Positions 9,950 to 18,321 of a stretch of DNA of 64,000 nt are shown in pieces; within the stretch, counting starts at the first letter, position 1; every line of letters begins with the position of its first letter. The position numbers were made by a program, and so were the translations under genes. The DNA lies in assembly GCF_003129485.1 (NCBI RefSeq), contig NZ_QFFG01000002.1:620001-684000 (forward strand), written 5' to 3'. Source of the DNA: Polaribacter aquimarinus. GTDB taxonomy: Bacteria; Bacteroidota; Bacteroidia; Flavobacteriales; Flavobacteriaceae. A model generated the notes under the pieces. That model had not been told where the DNA came from. It saw only the letters and a program-made list of their open reading frames with translations, and made no database searches.

Positions 9950-10372
9950 ATGAAAATAAAATTCTTATTTTTTACGATTTGTTTGCTGGTTTTGACCTCT
10001 TGTGGAGCTTCAAAAATTAAAGAAATTCAAGTATTAAAATTAGCAGAAACTTCTAAAAGTTGGAATGGTGATGAATTACCTAACTACCCAAAAGGGAAAC
10101 CAAAAGTTACGGTTTTAAAAATTATAATTCCACCTAAAACAAAATTACATAAGCATTATCATCCTGTTATAAATTCAGGTATTTTGTTAAAAGGTGAACT
10201 CAAAGTAGTGGATATTAACAACAATGTATTGATCTTAAAAGAAGGAGATGTTATTGTAGAATTGGTAAATAAAATTCACTACGGAATTAACGAAAAAAAC
10301 AAACCTGTAGAAATTGTAGTTTTTTACGCAGGTGCAGTAGATATTCCTATTACAGTGTTGGCTAAAGAATAA
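9950..10372 (+). CDS. Cupin-domain lipoprotein
   Basis: Lipoprotein of 140 aa (lipobox Cys18, LTSC) with one small cupin barrel. The metal-binding cluster H-K-H-Y-H (His67, 69, 71) and a later His in the KIHYGI segment fit the two cupin motifs. Enzymatic activity cannot be told from the sequence. It is 16 nt downstream of the desaturase gene and converges on the amidase gene with a 3-nt gap. Confidence 0.8.
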   Translation: MKIKFLFFTICLLVLTSCGASKIKEIQVLKLAETSKSWNGDELPNYPKGKPKVTVLKIIIPPKTKLHKHYHPVINSGILLKGELKVVDINNNVLILKEGDVIVELVNKIHYGINEKNKPVEIVVFYAGAVDIPITVLAKE

Positions 10373-10375
10373 TTC

Positions 10376-11152
10376 TTAGAGAATTTTAAAAACATCTTTA
10401 TCATTCAAAAACCCTAGTTTTTCCCGTATTTTATTTTGTTGAGGTTTATTTAAAATAGCTTTAATTATACCTATTTTGTTGTTTTCTAAAGAAGAAACCT
10501 CTTCACCCAAATAATCAACAATTAAAGAATTACCAGAATACTCGTAATTGTTAGCATCTTTACCTGTTCTATTTACTCCAATAACATAAGTCATATTTTC
10601 TATGGCACGTGCTTTTAAAAGAGTGTCCCAAGCTTTTATTCTAGCCACTGGCCAATTAGCCATATAAATTAATAAATCGTAATTTTCTCTGTTTCTTGCC
10701 CAAACAGGAAAACGCAAATCATAGCAAATTAACGGACAAATTTTCCATCCTTTATATGTTACTATCAATTTATGAGTTCCAGAATTATAGACTTTATCTT
10801 CTCCAGCCAAAGTAAACGAATGTCTTTTGTCATAAGTTTCAATTTTTCCTGAAGGATGCACAAAAACAAAACGATTGTAATAGTTGTTGTTCTCAGCAAT
10901 TACAAGACTTCCACAAATGGCAAAACTATGTTTCTGCGTCATTTTTTTCATCCAAGAAACGGATTTTCCATTCATTTTTTCAGCAACTTTTTCAGGATGC
11001 ATTGTAAAACCAGTGGTAAACATTTCTGGTAAAATTACTAAATCAACATTTTTAAGCAAGTTGATTTGATGCTCAAAAAAAGTAATATTTTTTTCTGAAT
11101 CTTCCCAAGCTAAATCAGCTTGAATTCCAACTACGTTTAATTCGTTTTGCAT
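10376..11152 (-). CDS. Nitrilase-family amidohydrolase, omega-amidase-like
   Basis: Cytosolic carbon-nitrogen hydrolase of 258 aa. The catalytic triad is visible: Glu43 (LPEMF), Lys109 (TYDKRHSF) and Cys143 (ICYDLRFPVW). The size and YDKRHSF/CYDLRFP context resemble YafV/Nit2-type omega-amidases, which hydrolyse 2-oxoglutaramate, but the substrate is not proven. I chose the ATG at 11152; an in-frame TTG lies immediately before it. It is divergent from the AddB-like gene across an 80-bp gap. Confidence 0.9.
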   Translation of the reverse strand: MQNELNVVGIQADLAWEDSEKNITFFEHQINLLKNVDLVILPEMFTTGFTMHPEKVAEKMNGKSVSWMKKMTQKHSFAICGSLVIAENNNYYNRFVFVHPSGKIETYDKRHSFTLAGEDKVYNSGTHKLIVTYKGWKICPLICYDLRFPVWARNRENYDLLIYMANWPVARIKAWDTLLKARAIENMTYVIGVNRTGKDANNYEYSGNSLIVDYLGEEVSSLENNKIGIIKAILNKPQQNKIREKLGFLNDKDVFKIL

Positions 11153-11231
11153 CAAAAAATAATTTATGGATTAAAGATATATAAAAGTAAGTTTTTGTAA
11201 TTTAGAAATTCCAACTGATTCAAAAAAATTG

Positions 11232-13970
11232 ATGCAATCTTTCATTTCAGAAACTTTAGATGCTATTTTAAAAACGACAACTTCTTTTGAAGATGTGGTT
11301 TTAATACTGCCTTCACAAAGAGCAAAAGTATTTGTAAAACAAACAATAAAAGATAAAATTTCTGTTGGATTTTTACCTGAAATTGTAAATATAGAGCAGT
11401 TTATCAATCAGATTTCTGGAATAGAAAAAGCAGATAATATTCAGTTACTGTTTCATTTTTATACCATTTATAAAAATATAGAAAAAGATCCTGTAACTTT
11501 TGATGTATTCGCTTCTTGGGCAATTACAGTTATACAAGATTTTAATGAAATAGATCAACATTTAGTCAATACCAAAGAGATTTTTGTTTATTTAAGAGAT
11601 ATTCAGCGTTTAAAAAAGTGGTCTGTAAAAGGAGAGTTTAAAGAAACTGAATTAATGAAAGACCATTATTCTTTTTTAGAAAAATTGAATAACTTTTACA
11701 ATCCATTTTACACCTTTTTAAAAGAAAAAGGGATTGGATATCAAGGTTTAATTTATAGAGAATCTTATCAAAAAATTGATGCTTTTTTAGAAAATAATTC
11801 AAACAAAAAATTCTTTTTTATTGGTTTTAATGCTTTAAATAAAGCAGAAGAATTCTTATTTCAAAAAGTGTTAGAAACGGGAAATTCTGATATTTTTTGG
11901 GATATAGATATTGCATTTTTTAAGTCCAATCATCAAGCAGGTACATTCATAAGAAAGTACAAAACTGAATGGAGGTTTTATGAAAAAAACGATTTAAAAA
12001 CCTTAGGAAGCTCTTTTAATGAAACTAAAAAAATTGAACTCATTGGAGCTTCAAAAAACACTACCCAAGTTAAATATGCAGGTGAGATTTTAGAAAAATT
12101 CGATGATTTTAGTAATACTGCGCTGGTTTTGGCTGATGAAACGTTGCTGCCAATTACCTTAAATTCATTACCTAAAAACATCAATGCCATTAATATTACA
12201 ATGGGATATCCTTTAAAAGATGTACCTACAACAAGTTTGATTTTTGCTGTTTTTCAGTTGTTTATTTCTCAAGAAAAGCTACAGAAAACAGTTGTAAACG
12301 AATTCTATTATAAAGATGTTATTCGCTTTTTAAAACATCAATCAATTTTCAATCTCTTGCCGAATATTGCTGTTTTTTCTGATGAAGTTGCCAAACAAAA
12401 TCAAACCTTTATTAATACAGCATATTTGCATCCATTTTTAAAAGATCTTAAAAAGGATTTAAAAGAAACGATAATTTCTATTTTTTCTCCTTTTGTATCT
12501 GTAGATGAATTTTTAGACAGAATTTTATCACTCATCAATATATTAAAAGAAGATGTTAGCGAGTTAGAAAAAGAATATTTGTTTCGATTCTACACAGCTT
12601 TTAATCAACTAAAGTCATTACAAAAAGAGTATCAATATTTCCCAGATTTAAAAACCTTAGCACAATTTTTTAGACAATTAATTTCTTCAGAAAGTTTATC
12701 TTTTCAAGGAGAACCGTTAAGAGGTTTGCAATTAATGGGAATGTTAGAAACGCGTGTTTTAGATTTCGAAAACATCATTTTAGTTTCAACCAATGAAGGT
12801 GTTTTGCCAGCAAATTCACAACAAAACTCTTTCATTCCTTTTGATGTAAAATTAGAATTTGGTTTGCCTACTTATAGAGAAAAAGATGCAATTTTTTCTT
12901 ATCACTTTTTTAGATTGTTACAAAGAGCCAAAAATGTTTTTATCATTTACAATACAGAACACGATGTTTTTGGAAGCGGAGAAAAAAGCCGATTTGTAAC
13001 ACAATTAGAAATGATGAGGACAGATATTGTTCAGAAAATTATTTCTCCAAAAGTGGTTGCAGAAAATATAACATTGAAAGAAATAAAGAAAGATAAACGT
13101 GTTTTAGAAAGCTTGAAAACATTAGCAGAAAAAGGAATTTCACCTTCAGCGTTAACCAATTATTTGCACAACCCAATTGCTTTTTACAAGCAGAAAGTTT
13201 TAAAGTTAAAAGAGTTTGAAGATGTAGAAGAAACAGTTGCGTATAATACTTTAGGAACTGTTGTTCACAATACTCTAGATGAATTGTATGCTGCATTTAT
13301 CGGTCAATATTTAAAGGTTGAAGACATTGATGCAATGAAAAATCAAACCAAAAAATTGGTGACAAAGTATTTTAAAGAAGAATTTAAAAACGGTGATTTA
13401 TCTACAGGAAGAAATCGTCTAATTTTTGAAGTTGCCAATCGATTTGTGATTAATTTTTTAAATCAAGAAAAGGAGTTGTTAAGTGATAAAAATAATCAAC
13501 TAAAAATTATTGCGACAGAAGAAAATTTAGCTACAGAAATCGAGATAGACGGAATTGATTTTCCTATAAAAATTCACGGTCAAGTAGATAGAGTTGATGA
13601 ATTGAATGGTGTTTTAAGAATCATCGATTACAAAACAGGAATGGTAAGTAGTTCTAATTTAAGAGTTCCCAACTTTGAGGATTTACGTGATGATAAACAT
13701 CACAAAGCGATTCAAGTTTTGCTGTATGCTTATATTTACTCAAAAACAAAAAACTATAATTTTACAAAACCTTTAGAAGCCGGAATTTATTCGTTCAAAA
13801 ATTTAAATAACGGTTTTTTATCAGTCAATTTTTCATCCAATTACAGAAAACCAGATTTAGAGATAAACCAAGAAAGATTAGACAGTTTTATTGAGGAAAT
13901 AAAGAATTACATCAAAGAAATTTACGATTTAGAAATCCCTTTTTTGGAGCCTGCTGATTTAAAATATTAA
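11232..13970 (+). CDS. AddB-like PD-(D/E)XK nuclease family protein
   Basis: Large protein (912 aa) resembling the B subunit of AddAB-type helicase-nucleases used in double-strand-break repair. The N-terminal helicase-like region starts DVVLILPSQRAKVFVKQTI, where a P-loop would lie, but no GKT is present, so that domain is probably not an active ATPase. The C-terminal nuclease domain is intact: His679 (GTVVHNTLDEL), Asp786 (GQVDRVD), and Asp799 and Lys801 (IDYKTG). No cysteines flank it in the AddB iron-sulfur pattern. The AddA/RecB-type helicase partner is not in this window. The ATG at 11232 follows an in-frame TTG. Confidence 0.87.
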   Translation: MQSFISETLDAILKTTTSFEDVVLILPSQRAKVFVKQTIKDKISVGFLPEIVNIEQFINQISGIEKADNIQLLFHFYTIYKNIEKDPVTFDVFASWAITVIQDFNEIDQHLVNTKEIFVYLRDIQRLKKWSVKGEFKETELMKDHYSFLEKLNNFYNPFYTFLKEKGIGYQGLIYRESYQKIDAFLENNSNKKFFFIGFNALNKAEEFLFQKVLETGNSDIFWDIDIAFFKSNHQAGTFIRKYKTEWRFYEKNDLKTLGSSFNETKKIELIGASKNTTQVKYAGEILEKFDDFSNTALVLADETLLPITLNSLPKNINAINITMGYPLKDVPTTSLIFAVFQLFISQEKLQKTVVNEFYYKDVIRFLKHQSIFNLLPNIAVFSDEVAKQNQTFINTAYLHPFLKDLKKDLKETIISIFSPFVSVDEFLDRILSLINILKEDVSELEKEYLFRFYTAFNQLKSLQKEYQYFPDLKTLAQFFRQLISSESLSFQGEPLRGLQLMGMLETRVLDFENIILVSTNEGVLPANSQQNSFIPFDVKLEFGLPTYREKDAIFSYHFFRLLQRAKNVFIIYNTEHDVFGSGEKSRFVTQLEMMRTDIVQKIISPKVVAENITLKEIKKDKRVLESLKTLAEKGISPSALTNYLHNPIAFYKQKVLKLKEFEDVEETVAYNTLGTVVHNTLDELYAAFIGQYLKVEDIDAMKNQTKKLVTKYFKEEFKNGDLSTGRNRLIFEVANRFVINFLNQEKELLSDKNNQLKIIATEENLATEIEIDGIDFPIKIHGQVDRVDELNGVLRIIDYKTGMVSSSNLRVPNFEDLRDDKHHKAIQVLLYAYIYSKTKNYNFTKPLEAGIYSFKNLNNGFLSVNFSSNYRKPDLEINQERLDSFIEEIKNYIKEIYDLEIPFLEPADLKY

Positions 13971-13992
13971 TTATTTCATTATCTTTATAACT

Positions 13993-14223
13993 ATGAAAGA
14001 AAACTACAATCCTATTGTAATTCAATATTCTGAAACCGATAAAGAATCGAAAAGTGTAAAACTAATGTCTATTTTTTTGATGTTAATTTTTGCATTTGTT
14101 CCTTTAGCAGAAATTGTGACAGATTTAGATTATAATACAATATCTCATTTTTCAAAATATACCTGTATTGTAGGTTATGATTTTTCTTTTGGAGAAGTTT
14201 TAACTTTCAAACCTATATACTAG
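13993..14223 (+). CDS. Hypothetical small membrane protein
   Basis: 76 aa, not recognised. One hydrophobic helix (about 24-42, KLMSIFLMLIFAFVPLAEI) follows a charged N-terminus; the tail has two cysteines at most and no motif. It begins 22 nt after the AddB-like gene and ends in a repeat-bearing gap before a convergent Usp gene. It could be a real small protein or a decayed fragment; coding is likely but not certain. Confidence 0.5.
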   Translation: MKENYNPIVIQYSETDKESKSVKLMSIFLMLIFAFVPLAEIVTDLDYNTISHFSKYTCIVGYDFSFGEVLTFKPIY

Positions 14224-14277
14224 ATTATTTTGTTATTTCAAACGAAATGAAATGAAGTTGAGAAATCTCAAAATAAT
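14224..14277. repeat. Degenerate structured intergenic repeat between convergent genes
   Basis: Perfect 9-bp arms (ATTATTTTG at 14224-14232 and its complement at 14269-14277) enclose a purine-rich core with ACGAAATGAAATGAAG and a small TTGAG-AAAT-CTCAA hairpin. The core resembles a repeat I recall as common between flavobacterial genes (TTTCGAACGAA...GAGAAATCTC). It fills the whole gap between two convergent genes and could act as a two-way terminator. Confidence 0.6.
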
Positions 14278-14286
14278 TTTACAAAA

Positions 14287-15078
14287 CTATTTTCCTTTTA
14301 AAATCAACAAAGGCTTAGAAGTATGAAACTCTTCTTTTAAAATGGTGTTCTTTTCCCAAAGCTTAGTAAAGAATCCGCGTTTGCGTCTAAAAACACAAAG
14401 CATATCAGGATTATGCGTTTTAAAGTGCTCTAAAACTCCTTGAAAAGTAGTGGCGTTTTCAGTAGTAGTAAACGTAGTTTGTAATTCAATTAAATCTTGA
14501 CTTAATACCAAATCTTCTTCTGTATAACCAGCAGTTTTCACCAATAACAAATTGACTTCTGGGTTAAACTTTTTTACAATTTTTTGTAAAGGATTTAATG
14601 CAGTTTTACTTTTTAGAATTCCAGATTTAAAAGCCAATAATACATTTTGTATAGCTTCATAGTTGTACCCAGGAGGAACACATAACGCAGGTATATTTGT
14701 TTTTTTTACCAAACTTCCAGCTGTACTGCCTAAGAAAACTTCTTCCTTTATAGAGTTGCTCTTAGAGTTTACAATAATTAAGTCTATACCTAATTCTTGG
14801 TCAATAGCTTCAACACTTTCTACCACACTTCCTTTTGCAGAAATTAATTTAACTTCAACATTTTTAGTATCAACAGCATTTACCATTGTACGCAAATATA
14901 AATTGGTTTCACGTTCAATAATAGCATCAACATTTATCATTGTCCCAGCTTTAGATTTTGCTTTATAAGCTCTAAAAACATAAACATTAGCTTCAATGTC
15001 AGCTGCAAAATCAATGGCATATTGCAAAGTATTTTGAGCAGCTTCAGTAGATCCAATAGGTACTAAGATATTTTTCAT
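14287..15078 (-). CDS. Universal stress protein, two-domain
   Basis: Cytosolic UspA-family protein of 263 aa with two tandem Usp folds (about 1-140 and 145-263). The first keeps the opening MKNILVPIGSTEAAQNTL and a nucleotide-loop-like GSTAGSLVKKTNIPALCV; the second lacks a clear glycine loop. Its role is a stress response through an unknown mechanism. It is divergent from the MATE gene, with a -7 box at 15099-15106 on its own strand. A second Usp lies at 36858-37685. Confidence 0.88.
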   Translation of the reverse strand: MKNILVPIGSTEAAQNTLQYAIDFAADIEANVYVFRAYKAKSKAGTMINVDAIIERETNLYLRTMVNAVDTKNVEVKLISAKGSVVESVEAIDQELGIDLIIVNSKSNSIKEEVFLGSTAGSLVKKTNIPALCVPPGYNYEAIQNVLLAFKSGILKSKTALNPLQKIVKKFNPEVNLLLVKTAGYTEEDLVLSQDLIELQTTFTTTENATTFQGVLEHFKTHNPDMLCVFRRKRGFFTKLWEKNTILKEEFHTSKPLLILKGK

Positions 15079-15098
15079 TACAGCGAATTTAGTCGCTG

Positions 15099-15106
15099 CA
15101 AAGTTA
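15099..15106 (-). promoter_or_regulatory. -7 promoter element of the Usp gene
   Basis: On the minus strand this reads TAACTTTG, an exact TAnnTTTG match, 20 nt upstream of the ATG at 15078. No matching -33 TTTG is at standard spacing. A short inverted repeat (AGCGA/TCGCT) at 15082-15097 would lie in the 5' leader. Confidence 0.45.
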
Positions 15107-15150
15107 GTTATTTTTCACTGATTTGGCTCTTTTCTCATTTTTTAGATGTG

Positions 15151-15158
15151 TACATTTG
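15151..15158 (+). promoter_or_regulatory. -7 promoter element of the MATE gene
   Basis: TACATTTG is an exact TAnnTTTG match. It decides the start of the MATE gene: the open frame extends upstream to 15123, but transcription from this box would begin near 15162, leaving the TTG at 15174 as the first usable start. Confidence 0.5.
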
Positions 15159-15173
15159 CAAAAAACATTTTTT

Positions 15174-16508
15174 TTGAACACAAAGATTAGCTTAAAAAGC
15201 ATTAATAAGTTAGCAATTCCTGCTTTAATTGCGGGTATTGCTGAACCTTTATTATCTATTACTGATACTGCAATTATTGGTAATATTGATGAAAATGCGA
15301 CTGAGAGTTTAGCTGCGGTAGGAATTGTAGGTGCCTTTATTTCGATGTTAATTTGGGTTTTTGGTCAAATTAGAAGCGCAATCTCTTCCATTGTATCTCA
15401 ATATTTAGGTGCCAATAAATTGGATGAAATAAAAACGTTACCTGCGCAAGCCATTGCTATTGTAGTTTTTGGAAGTTTATTGGTTTTGGCAATTTCTTAT
15501 CCTTTTGCAGAACAAATATTTCGATTTTATAATGCTTCTGGTGATATCTTAAACTACTGTATCACTTATTTCAAAATTAGAATTTTTGGATTTCCTTTTT
15601 CGCTCTTTGTATTTGCGGTTTTCGGAACTTTTAGAGGTTTACAAAATACTTATTACCCAATGATTATTGCAATTATTGGCGCGTTGTTAAATATTGTATT
15701 AGATATCATTTTTGTGTATGGAATAGAAGGTGTTCTTCCTGCAATGAATATAGAAGGAGCAGCTTATGCAAGTGTTATTGCGCAAATTACAATGGCAATA
15801 ATAGCGGTAGTTTTGTTGTTGAAAAAAACATCCATTTCACTAAAAATTGCCTTACCTTTTCATAAAGAAATTCCTACTTTATTAGGAATGATTGGAAATC
15901 TTTTTGTGAGAACAATCGCTTTAAATACGGCTTTGTATTTTGCAACGGCTTACGCAACAGATTATGGGGCGGAATATATTGCAGCTTATACTATTGGTAT
16001 AAATATTTGGTTATTGGGCGCTTTTATGATTGATGGTTATTCAAGTGCAGGTAACATTTTATCAGGAAAATTATTGGGCGCTAAAGATTATAAAACTTTG
16101 GTTGAATTGAGTAAAAAACTTTTCAAGTACGGAATCATTACAGGTAGTATTATTGCTTTAACAGGATTTATTTTTCACGATTTCATCGGACAAATTTTCA
16201 CAAAAGAACCTGAAGTTTTAAAACAATTTAATGCTGTTTTTTGGCTTGTTTTACTAACACAACCCATTAGTGCCATCACGTTTATTTTTGATGGAATGTT
16301 TAAAGGAATGGGAAAAATGAAGTATTTAAGAAACCTTTTAATTCTTTCTACAGGATTGGTTTTTATCCCAACGTTGTTATTTTTTGATTATTTAGATTTA
16401 AAACTAACAGCAATCTGGATTGCTTTCACACTTTGGATTTTAGCACGTGGTTTGCCACTGGTTTTTAAATTTAGAAGAGAATTTTTGCCATTGATAAAGA
16501 ATGATTAA
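15174..16508 (+). CDS. MATE family efflux transporter
   Basis: Inner-membrane cation-coupled drug/sodium antiporter of the MATE family, about 444 aa, with twelve predicted helices in two six-helix halves. After the start the protein reads MNTKISLKSINKLAIPALI, and LSITDTAIIGN is the typical MATE N-terminal block. I chose the TTG at 15174 because a -7 box at 15151-15158 lies inside the longer frame and homologues, as I recall, begin at this point; no ATG is available. The substrate is unknown. Confidence 0.9.
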   Translation: MNTKISLKSINKLAIPALIAGIAEPLLSITDTAIIGNIDENATESLAAVGIVGAFISMLIWVFGQIRSAISSIVSQYLGANKLDEIKTLPAQAIAIVVFGSLLVLAISYPFAEQIFRFYNASGDILNYCITYFKIRIFGFPFSLFVFAVFGTFRGLQNTYYPMIIAIIGALLNIVLDIIFVYGIEGVLPAMNIEGAAYASVIAQITMAIIAVVLLLKKTSISLKIALPFHKEIPTLLGMIGNLFVRTIALNTALYFATAYATDYGAEYIAAYTIGINIWLLGAFMIDGYSSAGNILSGKLLGAKDYKTLVELSKKLFKYGIITGSIIALTGFIFHDFIGQIFTKEPEVLKQFNAVFWLVLLTQPISAITFIFDGMFKGMGKMKYLRNLLILSTGLVFIPTLLFFDYLDLKLTAIWIAFTLWILARGLPLVFKFRREFLPLIKND

Positions 16509-16510
16509 AA

Positions 16511-16566
16511 TTGTTGTCAGTTCGAGTGTTTTTTTGAAGAATGAAGAAAAAAGTATCGAGAACTAT
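16511..16566. repeat. Degenerate intergenic inverted repeat
   Basis: GTCAGTTCGAGTG with a T-run is mirrored by an A-run and TATCGAGAACT, forming an imperfect hairpin over about 16519-16564. The pattern GTCAGTTCGAG...TATCGAGAACT resembles a short repeat I recall in many flavobacterial intergenic spaces. It lies between the MATE and crotonase genes and may terminate the former. Confidence 0.6.
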
Positions 16567-16602
16567 TAAGAATTAAATCCTATTTTTACAAAAAGAACGT
16601 TT

Positions 16603-17367
16603 ATGACCTCAAGACAAAACGGAAGTTTATATACCCATATTCAAAATAAAATTGCAACGATAGAATTCGGTCATCCAGCCAGTAATTCGTTTCCAAGTGA
16701 ATTGTTAGAAAGACTGCAAAAAGAACTAATTTCTGTAGGACAAAAGGATGCAATTTCTGTAATTATTTTAAAATCTGAAGGTGATAGAGCTTTTTGTGCT
16801 GGTGCATCTTTTGATGAATTAGTAGCTATTTCTAATTTAGAAGAAGGTAAACAATTTTTCTCAGGTTTTGCCAATGTAATCAACGCAATGCGAACTTGTG
16901 GAAAGTTAATTATTGGTAGAATTCAAGGAAAAACTGTGGGTGGTGGAGTTGGTTTAGCAGCAGCTTGCGATTATGTCTTGGCAACAGAACACGCATCTAT
17001 AAAATTATCAGAATTTACCATCGGAATTGGGCCTTTTGTGATAGAACCAGCTGTGTCAAGAAAAATAGGAATTGCTGGTACAGCAGAATTAACATTAGAT
17101 GCAACCAACTGGAAAAATGCCTATTGGGCAAAGGAAAAAGGGTTATATGCTAAAGTTTTTGAAACTCAAAAAGAGTTGGATGAGGAAGTGCAAATTTTAG
17201 CTGAAAAATTAGCTTCTTATAATCCTGATGCTTTATTAGAAATGAAAAAAGCGCTATGGAAAGGTACCCAAAATTGGAATGATTTATTAGCGGAAAGAGC
17301 TGCTGTTTCTGGTGAATTGGTTTTGTCTGATTTCACTAAAAAAGCCTTATCAAAATTTAAAAAGTAA
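16603..17367 (+). CDS. Enoyl-CoA hydratase/isomerase family protein
   Basis: Crotonase-fold enzyme of 254 aa acting on an acyl-CoA. Oxyanion-hole segments are present: FCAGASFDEL (about 64-73) and GGGVGLAAACD (113-123). The first hydratase glutamate (E144 in rat hydratase, in GGGCELA) is Gly117 here, while the second is kept at Glu137 (LSEFTIG). One-acid crotonases are often isomerases or other variants, so simple hydration is uncertain. It is 3 nt upstream of the MOSC gene. Confidence 0.83.
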   Translation: MTSRQNGSLYTHIQNKIATIEFGHPASNSFPSELLERLQKELISVGQKDAISVIILKSEGDRAFCAGASFDELVAISNLEEGKQFFSGFANVINAMRTCGKLIIGRIQGKTVGGGVGLAAACDYVLATEHASIKLSEFTIGIGPFVIEPAVSRKIGIAGTAELTLDATNWKNAYWAKEKGLYAKVFETQKELDEEVQILAEKLASYNPDALLEMKKALWKGTQNWNDLLAERAAVSGELVLSDFTKKALSKFKK

Positions 17368-17370
17368 ACT

Positions 17371-17928
17371 GTGAAAATTATTGCTACAAATATTGGAGAA
17401 CGTAAAAAAATTGACTGGAAAGGAAAGAAAATTGAAACAGGTATTTTTAAATATCCAGTAAGTTCTCCCATTTTTTTAGATGCTGAAGATGTAAAAGGTG
17501 ATGCCATTTGTGATAGAGAAAATCACGGAGGAATTTTACAAGCAGTATATGCGTATTCTCTAAAACATTACGATTATTTTAAAAATCTGCATCCAGAGGT
17601 AAATTTCGAAATGGGAATTTTTGGTGAAAACTTAACCATTGATGATTTTGATGAAACTAAAATACATCAAGGTGATACTTTTAAAGTGGGCGAAACTATT
17701 TTAGAAGCTACAGTGCAAAGAAATCCCTGTTATAAATTAGGAATCCGTTTTAACAATATGAAAATTGTAAAGCAATTCTGGAATACCACTTTCTGCGGAG
17801 TTTATTTTAAAGTTTTACAAACTGGTTTTGTGAAAACAGGAGACGAATTTATCAAAATTAAATCTTGTTCAGAAAACCCAACCATTGCTGAATTATATGT
17901 TGCTAAAAGAGTTGCAAAAGGGGTGTAG
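17371..17928 (+). CDS. MOSC domain-containing protein
   Basis: 185 aa protein with a MOSC fold, related to the C-terminal domain of molybdenum-cofactor sulfurase and to YiiM. The conserved cysteine is Cys120 in QRNPCYKLG, and DRENHGG with GIFGENLTI are family blocks. Its likely role is molybdenum-cofactor sulfur chemistry or molybdoenzyme-dependent detoxification. It uses a GTG start 3 nt after the crotonase gene. Confidence 0.87.
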   Translation: MKIIATNIGERKKIDWKGKKIETGIFKYPVSSPIFLDAEDVKGDAICDRENHGGILQAVYAYSLKHYDYFKNLHPEVNFEMGIFGENLTIDDFDETKIHQGDTFKVGETILEATVQRNPCYKLGIRFNNMKIVKQFWNTTFCGVYFKVLQTGFVKTGDEFIKIKSCSENPTIAELYVAKRVAKGV

Positions 17929-17934
17929 TTGATT

Positions 17935-18321
17935 ATGAAAATTGAAAAGTATAGGAATTACTCTATTTTACTTTATATCCTAGCACTTATGCTTCCAATG
18001 TTCATTGGTGCTTGGTTATTTTTAGGTTTATTTGGCTTATTAGTAGGTTGGATGGGATTATTAGAACCAATAATAGGTTTACCTTGGCTGGCAAATGTTT
18101 TATATTTTATTAATTTATATTTTAAGAAATGGAGATTAAAAATAAGGATATTGATTTCTATTGCAACGATAGTTTTTGGCTTATTTGCAATAGGTATTAG
18201 AAGTGTTCCTCGAGATGAAGGTGGAGGTATAACTGAAGTTTTTGTAGGTTTTGGTTTTTTAATTTGGATGATGAGTTTTGTTTTTCTTTTGATCTCACAA
18301 ATTAGAGAAAATCAAAATTAA
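17935..18321 (+). CDS. Hypothetical four-helix membrane protein
   Basis: 128 aa, not recognised. Hydrophobic segments are near residues 10-45 (two helices around a Gly-rich turn), 68-85 and 100-122, and the N-terminus is positively charged. I chose the ATG at 17935 over an in-frame TTG 6 nt earlier. It follows the MOSC gene closely and its stop overlaps the convergent sigma-factor gene by 4 nt (shared TTAA). Confidence 0.65.
   Translation: MKIEKYRNYSILLYILALMLPMFIGAWLFLGLFGLLVGWMGLLEPIIGLPWLANVLYFINLYFKKWRLKIRILISIATIVFGLFAIGIRSVPRDEGGGITEVFVGFGFLIWMMSFVFLLISQIRENQN

Noticed and set aside
11171-11407. Open frame of 78 codons on the minus strand
   Set aside because: It lies mainly inside the AddB-like gene, spans the divergent promoter region and shows no domain; the overlapping plus-strand gene is clearly real.
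15123-15173. Upstream extension of the MATE gene from TTG at 15123
   Set aside because: The stretch contains an exact -7 box and codes for a non-MATE-like, Phe/Cys-rich tail; the TTG at 15174 fits the family N-terminus.
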